Assembly: GCF_029714185.1 (NCBI RefSeq)
Contig: NZ_CP121671.1
Span: 3,472,001-3,536,000, forward strand
Source: Halobacillus naozhouensis
Lineage (GTDB): Bacteria > Bacillota > Bacilli > Bacillales > Halobacillaceae
DNA length: 64,000 nucleotides
Direction of reading: 5' to 3'
Shown here: in pieces, positions 34,199-42,948 of the stretch
Layout: every line of letters begins with the position of its first letter
Position numbering within the stretch: the first letter of the stretch is position 1
Translations under genes and position numbers: made by a program
The notes under the pieces: generated by a model
The model's database searches: none
Told to the model about the DNA's origin: nothing
Seen by the model: the letters and a program-made list of their open reading frames with translations, nothing else

Positions 34199-35533
34199 AT
34201 GTCTACTTTTTCACAAAAAGAAACTTGGAGTCCCTCAAGAATGAAAGAGTTTCAATGGGAAGGCTTGAAGAAGACAATTGGACGTGTTTATAATGAAGTC
34301 CCTTTTTATCGGGAGAGTTTTCAGCAATTAAATATTACCCCTGACCATATTCAGTCATGGGAAGATGTACAAAAGCTCCCTTTCACCAGAAAACATCATT
34401 TACGTGAGAATTATCCTTTTAATTTGTTGGCCGCTCCCATGAAAGATGTTGTACGATTACATGCATCATCTGGTACAAGCGGGAAACCAACTGTAGTTGC
34501 CTATACAAGAAACGATATGGAAAACTGGGGAGAGATCGCAGCTCGTGCTATTTATATGGGGGGAGGACGTCAAGAGGATGTTCTTCATAACGCCTACGGT
34601 TATGGCCTATTTACCGGTGGATTAGGTATCCACGTTGGGTCCGAAAATCTAGGTTGTGCCACCATCCCCATTTCAGGCGGGAATACAACCAAGCAAATCA
34701 CACTCATTCAAGATTTTAAGCCACGGGTTATTTGCTGTACGCCCTCTTATTTGTTGAACATTGGAGAAACCATGAAGAGTAAAGGGATTGATCCTGCTTC
34801 TACTTCTTTGAAATACGCAATACTTGGCGCAGAACCCTGGTCTGAGGAAATGAGACATACCATTGAAAAAATGTTCGATTTAAAAGCGTCAGACATATAT
34901 GGCCTAAGTGAAATTATGGGACCTGGGGTCGCTATGGAGTGTGTGGATTGTCAAGATGGGCTTCACATTGCCGAAGACCATTTTTTAGTTGAGGTGATAG
35001 ACCCTGAAACACTAGAACAAGTACCAGATGGAGAAGATGGAGAGTTAGTATTTACGAGCCTCACTAAAGAAGCCTTGCCTATCATCCGTTACCGTACAGG
35101 CGATATTGCTTCTATTACGAGAGGGACGTGCGCTTGTGGACGAACTACAACAAAAATGAGTCGTGTTAAAGGGCGCATTGATGATATGTTGATTATCCGC
35201 GGAGTGAATGTGTTCCCTTCTGAAATTGAGCGTTATATCTGCAGCTTGGAGGAGCTCGTCCCCCATTATCAGATTCATCTCCAAAAAAAGGGAGTGATGG
35301 ATCACGTAGAATTACATGTAGAGGTTTGCGAAGATTTTTTTGAGTCACTGCCAATGCAAGACTTTGATCACCCAGTAGCTCAAGACCTTATCAAAAGAAT
35401 TCAAAAGTCATTAAAAATGGAAGCACTGGTATCGATGGATGTTTATCTGGAAAAACCAAAAGCAATCCCTCGATCTGAAGGAAAAGCTAAACGTGTTATT
35501 GATTACCGTTCTAGCTTTTCTACAACTCCATAA
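34199..35533 (+). CDS. paaK: phenylacetate-CoA ligase
   Basis: Activates phenylacetate with ATP and CoA, the entry step of the pathway; cytoplasmic, 444 residues. Marks: RLHASSGTSGKPTVVAYT (AMP-binding P-loop, about 84-101), DIYGLSEIMGPG (about 237), YRTGDIASI and GRIDDMLIIRGVNVFPSEIE (about 325-345), and the terminal EGKAKRVID Lys region. ATG 34199 is eight bases after GGGAGGAG; an in-frame ATG at 34181 precedes that site and is less likely. Divergent from the paaA operon, 243 bases apart. Confidence 0.95.
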   Translation: MSTFSQKETWSPSRMKEFQWEGLKKTIGRVYNEVPFYRESFQQLNITPDHIQSWEDVQKLPFTRKHHLRENYPFNLLAAPMKDVVRLHASSGTSGKPTVVAYTRNDMENWGEIAARAIYMGGGRQEDVLHNAYGYGLFTGGLGIHVGSENLGCATIPISGGNTTKQITLIQDFKPRVICCTPSYLLNIGETMKSKGIDPASTSLKYAILGAEPWSEEMRHTIEKMFDLKASDIYGLSEIMGPGVAMECVDCQDGLHIAEDHFLVEVIDPETLEQVPDGEDGELVFTSLTKEALPIIRYRTGDIASITRGTCACGRTTTKMSRVKGRIDDMLIIRGVNVFPSEIERYICSLEELVPHYQIHLQKKGVMDHVELHVEVCEDFFESLPMQDFDHPVAQDLIKRIQKSLKMEALVSMDVYLEKPKAIPRSEGKAKRVIDYRSSFSTTP

Positions 35534-35561
35534 AGAAAAAAATAATAGTATAGTATGTGAA

Positions 35562-35586
35562 AGCGAAGGATTACCTTCGCTTTTTT
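35562..35586 (+). terminator. rho-independent terminator of paaK
   Basis: Stem AGCGAAGG/CCTTCGCT with a four-base loop and six T. Confidence 0.88.
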
Positions 35587-35775
35587 CTTTTCCTCAATAA
35601 AATAGTATGACGCTTTTTCATTTTGTAGTAGAATATTTATTAGGTCAATTTTACGAATCGTATCATTTCTTAGCTCTTGCAAAATTATACCTTTAAGATT
35701 ATTTGATGCGAGAAGCGAGCATGATAGCATAATGTAGTAGATATCAACAATGAAGGAAAAAGGGAAGGACATCAG

Positions 35776-36627
35776 ATGGATAAATTATTTAATACTCGTT
35801 CAATGATTTTTACGTTATACGGAGATTATATTAGTCAGTACGGAAATGTCATTTGGATCGGAAGCTTAATTCGATTACTTCAAGAATTTGGACACAACGA
35901 ACAGTCTGTCCGAGCCGCCATTTCCAGAATGAGCAAGCAGGGGTGGGTACAGTCTGAGAGGAAAGGAAATAAAAGCTATTATTACTTAACGGATCGTGGA
36001 AGAGACCGAATGGATGAAGCGGCAAATCGAATTTTTAAAATTGAAGCCCCTTCATGGGACGGGGAATGGAGATTACTTCTCTATACGATCCCTGAAGAAA
36101 AGCGTCACTTGAGGGATGAACTAAGGCGAGAATTAGTTTGGAGTGGTTTTGGCTTATTGTCTAACAGTTGTTGGATTACTCCTAATCCATTAGAGGAACA
36201 AATCCACAATTTAATTGCCAAATACGAAATTGGCTCCTATGTTAATTTCTTTCGGGCGAAATATGAAGGAATGAGCGAGAATAAAGACTTAGTAGAGCAA
36301 TGTTGGGACCTTGATGAAATTAATGAACGCTACTCTGAATTTATACAAAACTATAGCCAGAAATATATTATAGACAAGAACAAGATTGAAAAGGGAGATT
36401 TGAGTGATGGAAGCTGCTTCGTAGAGCGTACCTTACTTGTCCATCAATATAGAAAGTTCTTATTCATAGATCCTAGTCTTCCTCAGGAACTATTACCTGA
36501 AAATTGGCTGGGAGATTCAGCCGCATCCCTATTTAGAGATTATTATCGTATGTTGGAAGAACCAGCTACCCGCTTCTTTGAGTCTGTATTTGAACCAGGA
36601 GAATCTCTGAATAACAAAGATTCTTAG
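35776..36627 (+). CDS. paaX: phenylacetic acid degradation repressor PaaX
   Basis: 283-residue regulator: N-terminal winged helix (about 8-70: RSMIFTLYGDYISQYG, EQSVRAAISRMSKQGWVQSERKGNKSYY), central PaaX domain with WRLLLYTIPEEKRHLRDELRRELVWSGFG, and a C-terminal domain with the YRKFLFIDPSLPQELLPENWLGD block. In E. coli it binds promoters until phenylacetyl-CoA appears. Single gene between two terminators. The ACGTT-N5-AACGT dyads are its probable targets (inference). Confidence 0.95.
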   Translation: MDKLFNTRSMIFTLYGDYISQYGNVIWIGSLIRLLQEFGHNEQSVRAAISRMSKQGWVQSERKGNKSYYYLTDRGRDRMDEAANRIFKIEAPSWDGEWRLLLYTIPEEKRHLRDELRRELVWSGFGLLSNSCWITPNPLEEQIHNLIAKYEIGSYVNFFRAKYEGMSENKDLVEQCWDLDEINERYSEFIQNYSQKYIIDKNKIEKGDLSDGSCFVERTLLVHQYRKFLFIDPSLPQELLPENWLGDSAASLFRDYYRMLEEPATRFFESVFEPGESLNNKDS

Positions 36628-36644
36628 TTCTAATTTTATAAAGG

Positions 36645-36678
36645 AAAAAAGGCGTACGGATATCCGCACGCCTTTTTT
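36645..36678. terminator. bidirectional terminator between paaX and paaY
   Basis: Stem GGCGTACGGA/TCCGCACGCC (one G-T pair) flanked by A6 and T6, serving both convergent genes. Confidence 0.85.
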
Positions 36679-36681
36679 CCT

Positions 36682-37212
36682 TTATTCAAAAACCTTTTCA
36701 AGCACTTCTATTTTTAGAAATTCCTGCCCTTTTTGAACGTAAGTATCGATTGTCTCTTCAATCATTTCGAAATCTTTATCGGATAAAGTTCGCACTACTT
36801 TTCCAGGTGATCCTAACACGAGTGAACGAGGTGGAATCACTTTCCCAGAGGGAACCAGACTATTTGCTCCGATAATCGAATATTCCCCAATCTCCGCTCC
36901 ATCTAAAACGGTAGCTCCCATTCCTACAAGTGCCCCTTTTCTTAAGGTACATCCATGTACAATAGCGTTATGGCCGACAGATACCTCATCCTCCAGTGTA
37001 AGCGGGAAATCCTCGTAAAGATGGCACATTGTATTTTCCTGGATATTGCAACGCTCCCCAATTCGAATTGGCCCCTCGTCTCCTCTTAATACAACATTAA
37101 ACCAAACGCTTGATTGAGCCCCAATCTCTACATCTCCAATAATTTTAGAGCCATCTGCAACAAAAGCGGTTTCGTGAATACGTGGCGAAAAATCTTTATA
37201 ACGATAAATCAT
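36682..37212 (-). CDS. paaY: gamma-carbonic-anhydrase-like hexapeptide protein
   Basis: 176-residue left-handed beta-helix protein with hexapeptide repeats (ADGSKIIGDVEIGAQSSVWFNVVLRGD, IGERCNIQENTMCHL, VSVGHNAIVHGCTLRKGALVGMGATVLDGAEIGEYSIIGANSLV). PaaY is reported as a thioesterase that rescues CoA from dead-end intermediates. The call as PaaY rests on the location; general gamma-carbonic anhydrase relatives look similar. Divergent from the nitronate monooxygenase-like gene. Confidence 0.85.
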   Translation of the reverse strand: MIYRYKDFSPRIHETAFVADGSKIIGDVEIGAQSSVWFNVVLRGDEGPIRIGERCNIQENTMCHLYEDFPLTLEDEVSVGHNAIVHGCTLRKGALVGMGATVLDGAEIGEYSIIGANSLVPSGKVIPPRSLVLGSPGKVVRTLSDKDFEMIEETIDTYVQKGQEFLKIEVLEKVFE

Positions 37213-37234
37213 CTATATTCCTCCCATGAATTCA

Positions 37235-37256
37235 TGTTATACTTTTTAATATAACA
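37235..37256. promoter_or_regulatory. dyad in the paaY / nitronate monooxygenase-like divergent region
   Basis: TGTTATA and TATAACA, perfect seven-base arms with an eight-base spacer. The arms share TATAAC with operator A and may be a diverged PaaX site. Confidence 0.35.
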
Positions 37257-37280
37257 CATTTATAACGGAGGTGCATAATT

Positions 37281-38231
37281 ATGAATGATTTAACAAAAAA
37301 ACTAGAAGTGACGCTTCCATTCATACAAGGCGGAATGGGAAATATTAGTCATGCTTCACTGGCAATAGCTGTCTCAGAAGCTGGCGGGTTAGGTACTATC
37401 GGCGCCGGTACGTTACACCCTGAAAAGGTTGAGCGCATGATTCAGGATATCCGTCACGGGACGTCAGAGCCGTTTGCCGTCAACATTCCCCTTACCGTCA
37501 ATCCTTACGTCAAAGACATTCTAGCTCTTATAAAAAAGCATGCAGTACCTATCGTTTCTTTATCAGCGGGAAATCCCGCCCCTTACATCGAGCCATTAAA
37601 GGCGGAAAATGTTGTTGTGATGTGTGTCGTTGCTAATGATAAACAAGCTAAAAAGGCTGAATCAGCAGGAGCAGATGTCATAATCGCTGAAGGGTATGAA
37701 GCGGCAGGAATTAATGCGCGGGAAGAACTCACAACGTTCACATTAATTCCTAAAGTGACGTCATCTGTAGATATACCTGTAGTAGCGGCCGGTGGAATTG
37801 GAGATGGGCGCGGTGTGGCAGCTGCTATGAGTCTCGGAGCACAGGGAGTCCAGTTAGGTACACGGTTAATTGCCACCGAAGACGCCCAAGTTCACTCAGC
37901 TTATAAGGAAGCCTTACGCTCTGCAGGCTCTGACGGAACAATAATTGTCGGACGTCCCTATAAACAAGTAAGACGGATACTAAAAACGCCCTATGGGGAG
38001 CATTTACTCCACTCGGAAAAAGAAAAAATGCCCTTGAATACTTACTTAGAGAAAACAAACGAAACCCGCCATATTACAGGGGCAATAGAAGGAAAACTAA
38101 CGGAAGGCCATGTGAATGCCGGCCAAATAGCTACGATGATTGAGGACATCCCTACGGTTCAGGAACTTTTCACACGAATGATCCGTGAAGCACAACTTGC
38201 TTCAGAACATCACTTCCCTTTTCAGCATTAA
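37281..38231 (+). CDS. nitronate monooxygenase / FabK-like FMN protein
   Basis: 316-residue FMN TIM-barrel protein of the NMO/enoyl-ACP reductase II group: PFIQGGMGNISHASLAIAVSEAGGLGTIG at the N-terminus, AEGYEAAGIN (the usual His after EG is replaced by Tyr-Glu), VAAGGIGDGRGVAAAMSLGAQGVQLGTR for FMN phosphate. In 2-nitropropane dioxygenase-type enzymes a catalytic His follows the EG.EAGGH stretch; here the stretch reads EGYEAAGIN, so classical nitronate oxidation is doubtful. Its place among Paa genes suggests reduction or clearing of an acyl-CoA or quinone-like product (inference). Confidence 0.75.
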   Translation: MNDLTKKLEVTLPFIQGGMGNISHASLAIAVSEAGGLGTIGAGTLHPEKVERMIQDIRHGTSEPFAVNIPLTVNPYVKDILALIKKHAVPIVSLSAGNPAPYIEPLKAENVVVMCVVANDKQAKKAESAGADVIIAEGYEAAGINAREELTTFTLIPKVTSSVDIPVVAAGGIGDGRGVAAAMSLGAQGVQLGTRLIATEDAQVHSAYKEALRSAGSDGTIIVGRPYKQVRRILKTPYGEHLLHSEKEKMPLNTYLEKTNETRHITGAIEGKLTEGHVNAGQIATMIEDIPTVQELFTRMIREAQLASEHHFPFQH

Positions 38232-38238
38232 GTTAATC

Positions 38239-38270
38239 AGCGAATACCAGCCAATGGTATTCGCTTTTTT
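38239..38270 (+). terminator. rho-independent terminator
   Basis: Ten-base perfect stem AGCGAATACC/GGTATTCGCT followed by six T. Confidence 0.88.
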
Positions 38271-38292
38271 AATAATTGATCACTCCTTCGTG

Positions 38293-38321
38293 TTGACAGC
38301 ATTAATTAAATTACGTATCCT
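38293..38321 (+). promoter_or_regulatory. promoter of the ferredoxin reductase gene
   Basis: TTGACA (38293-38298), 17 bases, TATCCT (38316-38321). Directly downstream TTTGTATAAC repeats part of operator A, and GTATAACGT lies inverted at 38355-38363. Confidence 0.5.
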
Positions 38322-38392
38322 TTGTATAACAAAATATATAAATGCGTATTTTTTACGTTATACTAATTAATTATGAAATATAAGGAGGAGAG

Positions 38393-39406
38393 ATGAGAAT
38401 AATGGCCGAAGAAAAGATTTATGATATGACGATTATTGGCGCAGGTCCAGTTGGTCTTTTTACAGCTTTTTATGCAGGGATGAGAAAAGCTTCCGTTAAA
38501 GTAATCGATAGTTTACCTCAAGTTGGAGGCCAGTTATCAGCTTTATATCCTGATAAATATATTTATGATGTAGGTGGCTTTCCGAAAGTTAAAGCTCAGG
38601 AATTAGTAGATCAATTACATGAGCAGGCACAAACTTTTTCACCTACTATAAGCTTAGAGGAATCTGTTGAACAGGTGATTCGCTTAGAAGACGGAACATT
38701 TAAATTGGTGACTTCATCAGATACCCACTACTCCCGAAGTATTATTATTACAGCCGGTGCCGGTGCGTTTCAGCCTAGAAAACTGAAAGTGGAACGGGCA
38801 GATAGCTACGAAAGAAATTGTCTGCACTACTCCGTAAAAGAACTCAACCAATTTAAAGATCGACGAGTGGTCGTGTGCGGCGGAGGAGATTCTGCCGTAG
38901 ATTGGTCCCTGGCCTTAGAATCCATTGCGAAAGAAGTTACTCTAATTCATCGTCGCCCCTCCTTTCGCGCCCACGAGCATAGCCTTACCCTGTTAGAGCA
39001 GTCTAGCGTTGACATAAAAACTCCATATGAAGTGAGTCGATTAATCGGAAGAGATGATCGACTCGAACAAGTATTAATTCAAGAGGTTAAAGGGGAAAAA
39101 ACTCATTTGCTTGATGTCGAAGATCTTATCGTAAACTTTGGCTTTGTCACTTCGCTTGGCCCTCTAAAAACATGGGGACTGGAAATACAAAAGAATGCGA
39201 TCCAAGTCAACTCAAGAATGGAAACAAATATTCCAGGTATATTTGCTGCAGGAGACGTCTGTACTTATGAAGGCAAAGCAAAGTTAATTGCAACTGGATT
39301 TGGCGAGGCCCCTATTGCTGTCAATCATGCTAAATTATTAGTAGATCCCACAGCAAAACGTCAAGCAGGACACAGTACGAGCTTATTTGCGTCTTCCACT
39401 AAATAG
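38393..39406 (+). CDS. ferredoxin--NADP(+) reductase (thioredoxin-reductase-like)
   Basis: 337-residue FAD enzyme of the Bacillus YumC type, transferring electrons from NADPH to ferredoxin. FAD site IIGAGPVGLFTAFYAGMR (about 14-31), NADPH site VVVCGGGDSAVDWSLALE (about 161-178), and the FAD-binding C-terminal IPGIFAAGDVCTYEGKAKLIATGFGEAPIAVNHA. There is no CxxC redox pair, separating it from true thioredoxin reductase. Start at 38393 follows AAGGAGG. Its position in the Paa region fits a reductase for the PaaABC system in place of PaaE (inference). Confidence 0.88.
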   Translation: MRIMAEEKIYDMTIIGAGPVGLFTAFYAGMRKASVKVIDSLPQVGGQLSALYPDKYIYDVGGFPKVKAQELVDQLHEQAQTFSPTISLEESVEQVIRLEDGTFKLVTSSDTHYSRSIIITAGAGAFQPRKLKVERADSYERNCLHYSVKELNQFKDRRVVVCGGGDSAVDWSLALESIAKEVTLIHRRPSFRAHEHSLTLLEQSSVDIKTPYEVSRLIGRDDRLEQVLIQEVKGEKTHLLDVEDLIVNFGFVTSLGPLKTWGLEIQKNAIQVNSRMETNIPGIFAAGDVCTYEGKAKLIATGFGEAPIAVNHAKLLVDPTAKRQAGHSTSLFASSTK

Positions 39407-39452
39407 ACTTTTTATAGTATCAGTAAAAACATGTTCATAGGAGGAGAAACCA

Positions 39453-40229
39453 ATGGCCAAAGTGAGTATGGAAATAACAGATTCCCTAGCTACTATTACA
39501 TTAAACCGTCCAGAAAGATTAAATTGTTTTGATTATGACATGCTCCAACAATTAGAAGAGACGCTTCAAACTTTGCAATTTGATCGAAATATCCGCGCGG
39601 TTATTTTTACCGGGGCAGGTGAGAAGGCCTTCAGCGCTGGAGCTGATTTGAAAGAAAGACAAACATTGACCGAAAAAGAAGTGCGACGTAACGTCAATAA
39701 AATTAGAAATGTGTTCACCCTTATTGAAGAAATGCCGCAACCTACTATCGCTGCAATCAATGGCTACGCATTGGGAGGTGGTTTTGAACTCGCTTTAGCT
39801 TGTGATTTTCGTTTAGCCGTTTCCCAAGCAAAAATGGGATTAACGGAAGTGAGTTGGGCCATTATACCGGGTGCTGGCGGGACTCAACGACTCACAAATT
39901 TAATTGGCCCCTCTCACGCCAAAGAGCTTATCCTGACCGCTCGGAGGATTGATGCTAAAGCGGCTAAGGATTTAGGCATTTTGAATAAGGAAGTGCCAGA
40001 AGAGGAGTTACTTAAACAAGCAACATCTCTCGCAAATGAAATCACATCTAACGCTCCACTGGCAGTGACTCAGGCTAAATACGCAATTAACCAAGCAACT
40101 AACGTCGACATTCACACTGGTTTAGCAATAGAAGCTAAAGCCTATGAAGTGATAATTCCTACTGAAGACCGAATTGAAGCCTTACATGCTTTTAAAGAAA
40201 AACGACCAGCCAACTTCAAAGGAAAATAA
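39453..40229 (+). CDS. enoyl-CoA hydratase (extra crotonase)
   Basis: 258-residue crotonase with intact catalytic Glu pair (GYALGGGFELALACDFRL and MGLTEVSWAIIPGAGGTQRL) and FSAGADLKER in the oxyanion hole. It is the third crotonase-fold gene of the Paa region besides paaF and paaG. With the MaoC-like hydrolase part of PaaZ missing from the window, it is one candidate for a missing hydration or ring-opening step; ordinary beta-oxidation is an equally plausible role. Ribosome site AGGAGGAG. Confidence 0.85.
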   Translation: MAKVSMEITDSLATITLNRPERLNCFDYDMLQQLEETLQTLQFDRNIRAVIFTGAGEKAFSAGADLKERQTLTEKEVRRNVNKIRNVFTLIEEMPQPTIAAINGYALGGGFELALACDFRLAVSQAKMGLTEVSWAIIPGAGGTQRLTNLIGPSHAKELILTARRIDAKAAKDLGILNKEVPEEELLKQATSLANEITSNAPLAVTQAKYAINQATNVDIHTGLAIEAKAYEVIIPTEDRIEALHAFKEKRPANFKGK

Positions 40230-40280
40230 TCTTACGAGGAATTTAAAGGGAAGCGTAATAAAACAAAGGGAGGAACTGAC

Positions 40281-40730
40281 TTGAAACCAGTAATTGACGA
40301 AAGCGACCTGCATCACCGATATAAAAAAGAAATAGTTCACACAATGGAGAGTGAGCCGTATGCTCAGTTCTTGGGAATTAGATTGACGGAGATCGGTGAA
40401 GGAACGGCCGTGGCAGAATTAGATATCGAGGACCACATGTTAAATTCACATGGAACAGTTCATGGGGCGATAACATTTGCCATCGCCGATTATGTATTCG
40501 CAGCAGCTTCCAACTCTTACGGAAAAACCTCTGTCGGCATATCCACTACGGTTAACTATATGGCTGCCGGAGAAAAAGGAACTCGACTTAAGGCAACAGC
40601 AACTGAAGAAAAGAAGAATCACAGAATGGCCTGGTATAAGGTCAAAGTCGAAAGCGACAATGAACTAATCGCTACTATGGAAGCGGTAGCCTACCGTAAA
40701 AGTCACTATTTTGTTCCATTAGAAGAGTAA
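40281..40730 (+). CDS. paaI: hotdog-fold acyl-CoA thioesterase
   Basis: 149-residue hotdog protein: NSHGTVHGAITFAIADYVFAAASNSYG holds the active-site Asn, HG-A and Asp of PaaI-type enzymes. PaaI hydrolyses ring-hydroxylated phenylacetyl-CoA esters that would trap CoA. The start is TTG at 40281 behind GGGAGG. Last gene of the set with ferredoxin reductase and crotonase, followed by a strong terminator. Confidence 0.88.
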   Translation: MKPVIDESDLHHRYKKEIVHTMESEPYAQFLGIRLTEIGEGTAVAELDIEDHMLNSHGTVHGAITFAIADYVFAAASNSYGKTSVGISTTVNYMAAGEKGTRLKATATEEKKNHRMAWYKVKVESDNELIATMEAVAYRKSHYFVPLEE

Positions 40731-40781
40731 TAGATCCATCTATATAGCGTAAGAAGATTTAAAAAGAGCATCATGTGTCAA

Positions 40782-40828
40782 CCGCCCCCACTTGTTAGTT
40801 GTTTCCATCAAGTGGGGGCAGTTTTTTA
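40782..40828 (+). terminator. rho-independent terminator
   Basis: Eleven-base GC-rich stem GCCCCCACTTG/CAAGTGGGGGC, 14-base loop, then six T. Ends the paaI transcript. The 170 bases beyond it up to 40994 hold no recognisable feature. Confidence 0.88.
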
Positions 40829-40994
40829 TAGCATTTTTTCTCCAATACCGTTAAGAGATATACAATGGTAACCTTTAGTTTAACTAAATGAATTAAATGG
40901 GCTACCCAAAATCATTAAAAGTTCTTTTGACCTGGGTGTTTGTGCGTGATGTGATTTATTTCAATCTATTATTCTATGGTACAGAAACAAACGG

Positions 40995-42947
40995 TCAGTG
41001 CTTAATAATTCGACTTTCATAAGGCTGCAGAGTTAGGTGCTCAAAAACTTTCATTTGATCACTATGATTCATAACAAAAGTAAAGGACTCTTCCTCTGTA
41101 TGACGACGATAGACTTCCACATCGTTCTCAGATGCCACAATTGAAATACCGTTATCGCCCACTATTTCCTTGGCGATAGCATCCATCGATTGCTCTCCAA
41201 GTCCTCCGCCGATGTAGTAAACTTTCCCTTTTCCATACGAATTTCGAGTTACTGCAGCGTATTGTCCATAAAGCCCATCCTGATACCGAAACAGAACTTC
41301 CGCTGTTTCAGCAATGATTAAATCTCTCCAAATCGCTACATGCGAAGTTTCTCCATTAAAGTCGCCTTTTCCTTCGACTGCAGCCGTTCTTTCTTTTGTT
41401 AAAGATTCAACTTCTTCGACCCTTATTCCTGTTAAGGAGCGGACTGGACCTGGGAGCGGCTCTTTGAAATAAATCGTGTTATCTTTATTCTTTAAACCCG
41501 CTCGATAGGAAAAGACGACCGTCCCGCCTTTCTCCGCAAAGGCAGCTAACTGATCCGCTAATCTTTGATCGATGATTTGCATAGCAGGGACAAGGACAAC
41601 CTTATAGGTCGAAAGGTCTCTGTCACTAGGAATAACATCGATATGGGTATTCAAAGAATAGAATGGCCGATATAGACGCATAAGTTCTTCTTTAAAATCG
41701 AAATCTTTACTCTGAATCTGTGAACGCCACGACCAAATATTATCGTAATCATAGATGACAGCAACCTCGGACTTTATGGGTGAGTCAAGGACATCTTCAT
41801 ACGAAGAAATCTCATCGAATAACGATTGGACTTCTTCATACTTCCTCCCATACTGATTATCGTGATCAATGACCCCATAACAAAACTGCTCGGCTCCCCT
41901 TGTCATTCCTCGCCAACGGAAATAGAGCATATGGTTGCAGCCGTGGGCAAATGCCTGGTAAGACCACATTTTAGCTTGGTTAGGACGCGGCAGGTAACCA
42001 ATCACATCGTGTCCCTGGGCCCCCATCAATTCCTCGACGATCCAGAAGTTTTGATCTAGTAAGCCGCGATTGAAATCAAGCGTCATTGCAATCTCAGCCG
42101 GAGGGATCGGTTCCTCAAGCCCGCCCCACACCGGATAGTTATCATAGGAAACGAAGTCCATTGGCCACAGGTTCTCTGCATGATCAAACCATTTGTTGAA
42201 AAATCCTCCGGCTACGTTCGTAGTCACGTGCTGGTGCGGTCCTTTATACCATTTTACGATATTCGTCATTTCATGGGCGAAGCTATTGAGGGAAGCTGAA
42301 CGGAATCTTGCCCAATCCAGTTTTAACCCGGGGTTGTGGGTCGTGATGGTTGGTTTTGGGACTGGAATTTCATTGAACTGGTTGTACGTCTGTCCCCAAA
42401 AGATTGTTCCCCAGCGTTCATTTAAGCTGTCAATGTCGTGGTATTTCTCAGCCAGGAATTCATGGAACTTAGCATGACACTGATCACAGTAGCATTGGTC
42501 ACTGCCTTCATGGCCGAACTCATTATCGACTTGCCATACCACAATCGCTTGTTCATTTTGATAGTGTTGCACTAATTCTTTCGTAATGCGAGCGCTATGC
42601 TCCCTATAGACATCCGAATTAAAACAATATTGGCGACGCCCGCCAAAAACCCTTTTATGACCATATTCATCTTCAGATAATATAGAAGGATATTGATCCG
42701 CAAGCCAAGCGGGGAAGGTTGCAGTCGGAGTCCCGAACATCACATCCAATCCATTCTCTTTCAAGGATTCAATCACCGTATCAAAATATGAAAAATCAAA
42801 TTCTCCCTCTTTACTTTCCATCAGGTGCCAGGCAAACTCTCCGATACGTACGATATTGGCCCCCATCTCTTTGATTCCTTGAATATCTTCTTTCATCATG
42901 TCCTTTGGCCAGTGTTCCGGATAATAATCTACTCCAAGATATGGCAT
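40995..42947 (-). CDS. beta-galactosidase, GH42
   Basis: 650-residue intracellular (no signal peptide) glycoside hydrolase family 42 enzyme. Marks: GVDYYPEHWP at the start, acid/base Glu in VVWQVDNEFGHEG (about 143), a zinc-type cluster CYCDQCH (about 152-158), nucleophile Glu in FWIVEELMGAQGHD (about 303), and the trimerisation and C-terminal domains. It frees galactose from imported galactosides. Last gene of the gal operon, one base after the epimerase-like gene. Confidence 0.93.
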   Translation of the reverse strand: MPYLGVDYYPEHWPKDMMKEDIQGIKEMGANIVRIGEFAWHLMESKEGEFDFSYFDTVIESLKENGLDVMFGTPTATFPAWLADQYPSILSEDEYGHKRVFGGRRQYCFNSDVYREHSARITKELVQHYQNEQAIVVWQVDNEFGHEGSDQCYCDQCHAKFHEFLAEKYHDIDSLNERWGTIFWGQTYNQFNEIPVPKPTITTHNPGLKLDWARFRSASLNSFAHEMTNIVKWYKGPHQHVTTNVAGGFFNKWFDHAENLWPMDFVSYDNYPVWGGLEEPIPPAEIAMTLDFNRGLLDQNFWIVEELMGAQGHDVIGYLPRPNQAKMWSYQAFAHGCNHMLYFRWRGMTRGAEQFCYGVIDHDNQYGRKYEEVQSLFDEISSYEDVLDSPIKSEVAVIYDYDNIWSWRSQIQSKDFDFKEELMRLYRPFYSLNTHIDVIPSDRDLSTYKVVLVPAMQIIDQRLADQLAAFAEKGGTVVFSYRAGLKNKDNTIYFKEPLPGPVRSLTGIRVEEVESLTKERTAAVEGKGDFNGETSHVAIWRDLIIAETAEVLFRYQDGLYGQYAAVTRNSYGKGKVYYIGGGLGEQSMDAIAKEIVGDNGISIVASENDVEVYRRHTEEESFTFVMNHSDQMKVFEHLTLQPYESRIIKH

Positions 42948-42948
42948 C

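Noticed and set aside
35503..35772. Open minus-strand frame of 89 codons between paaK and paaX
   Set aside because: It contains the paaK terminator and AT-rich leader sequence; no ribosome site and no recognisable protein.
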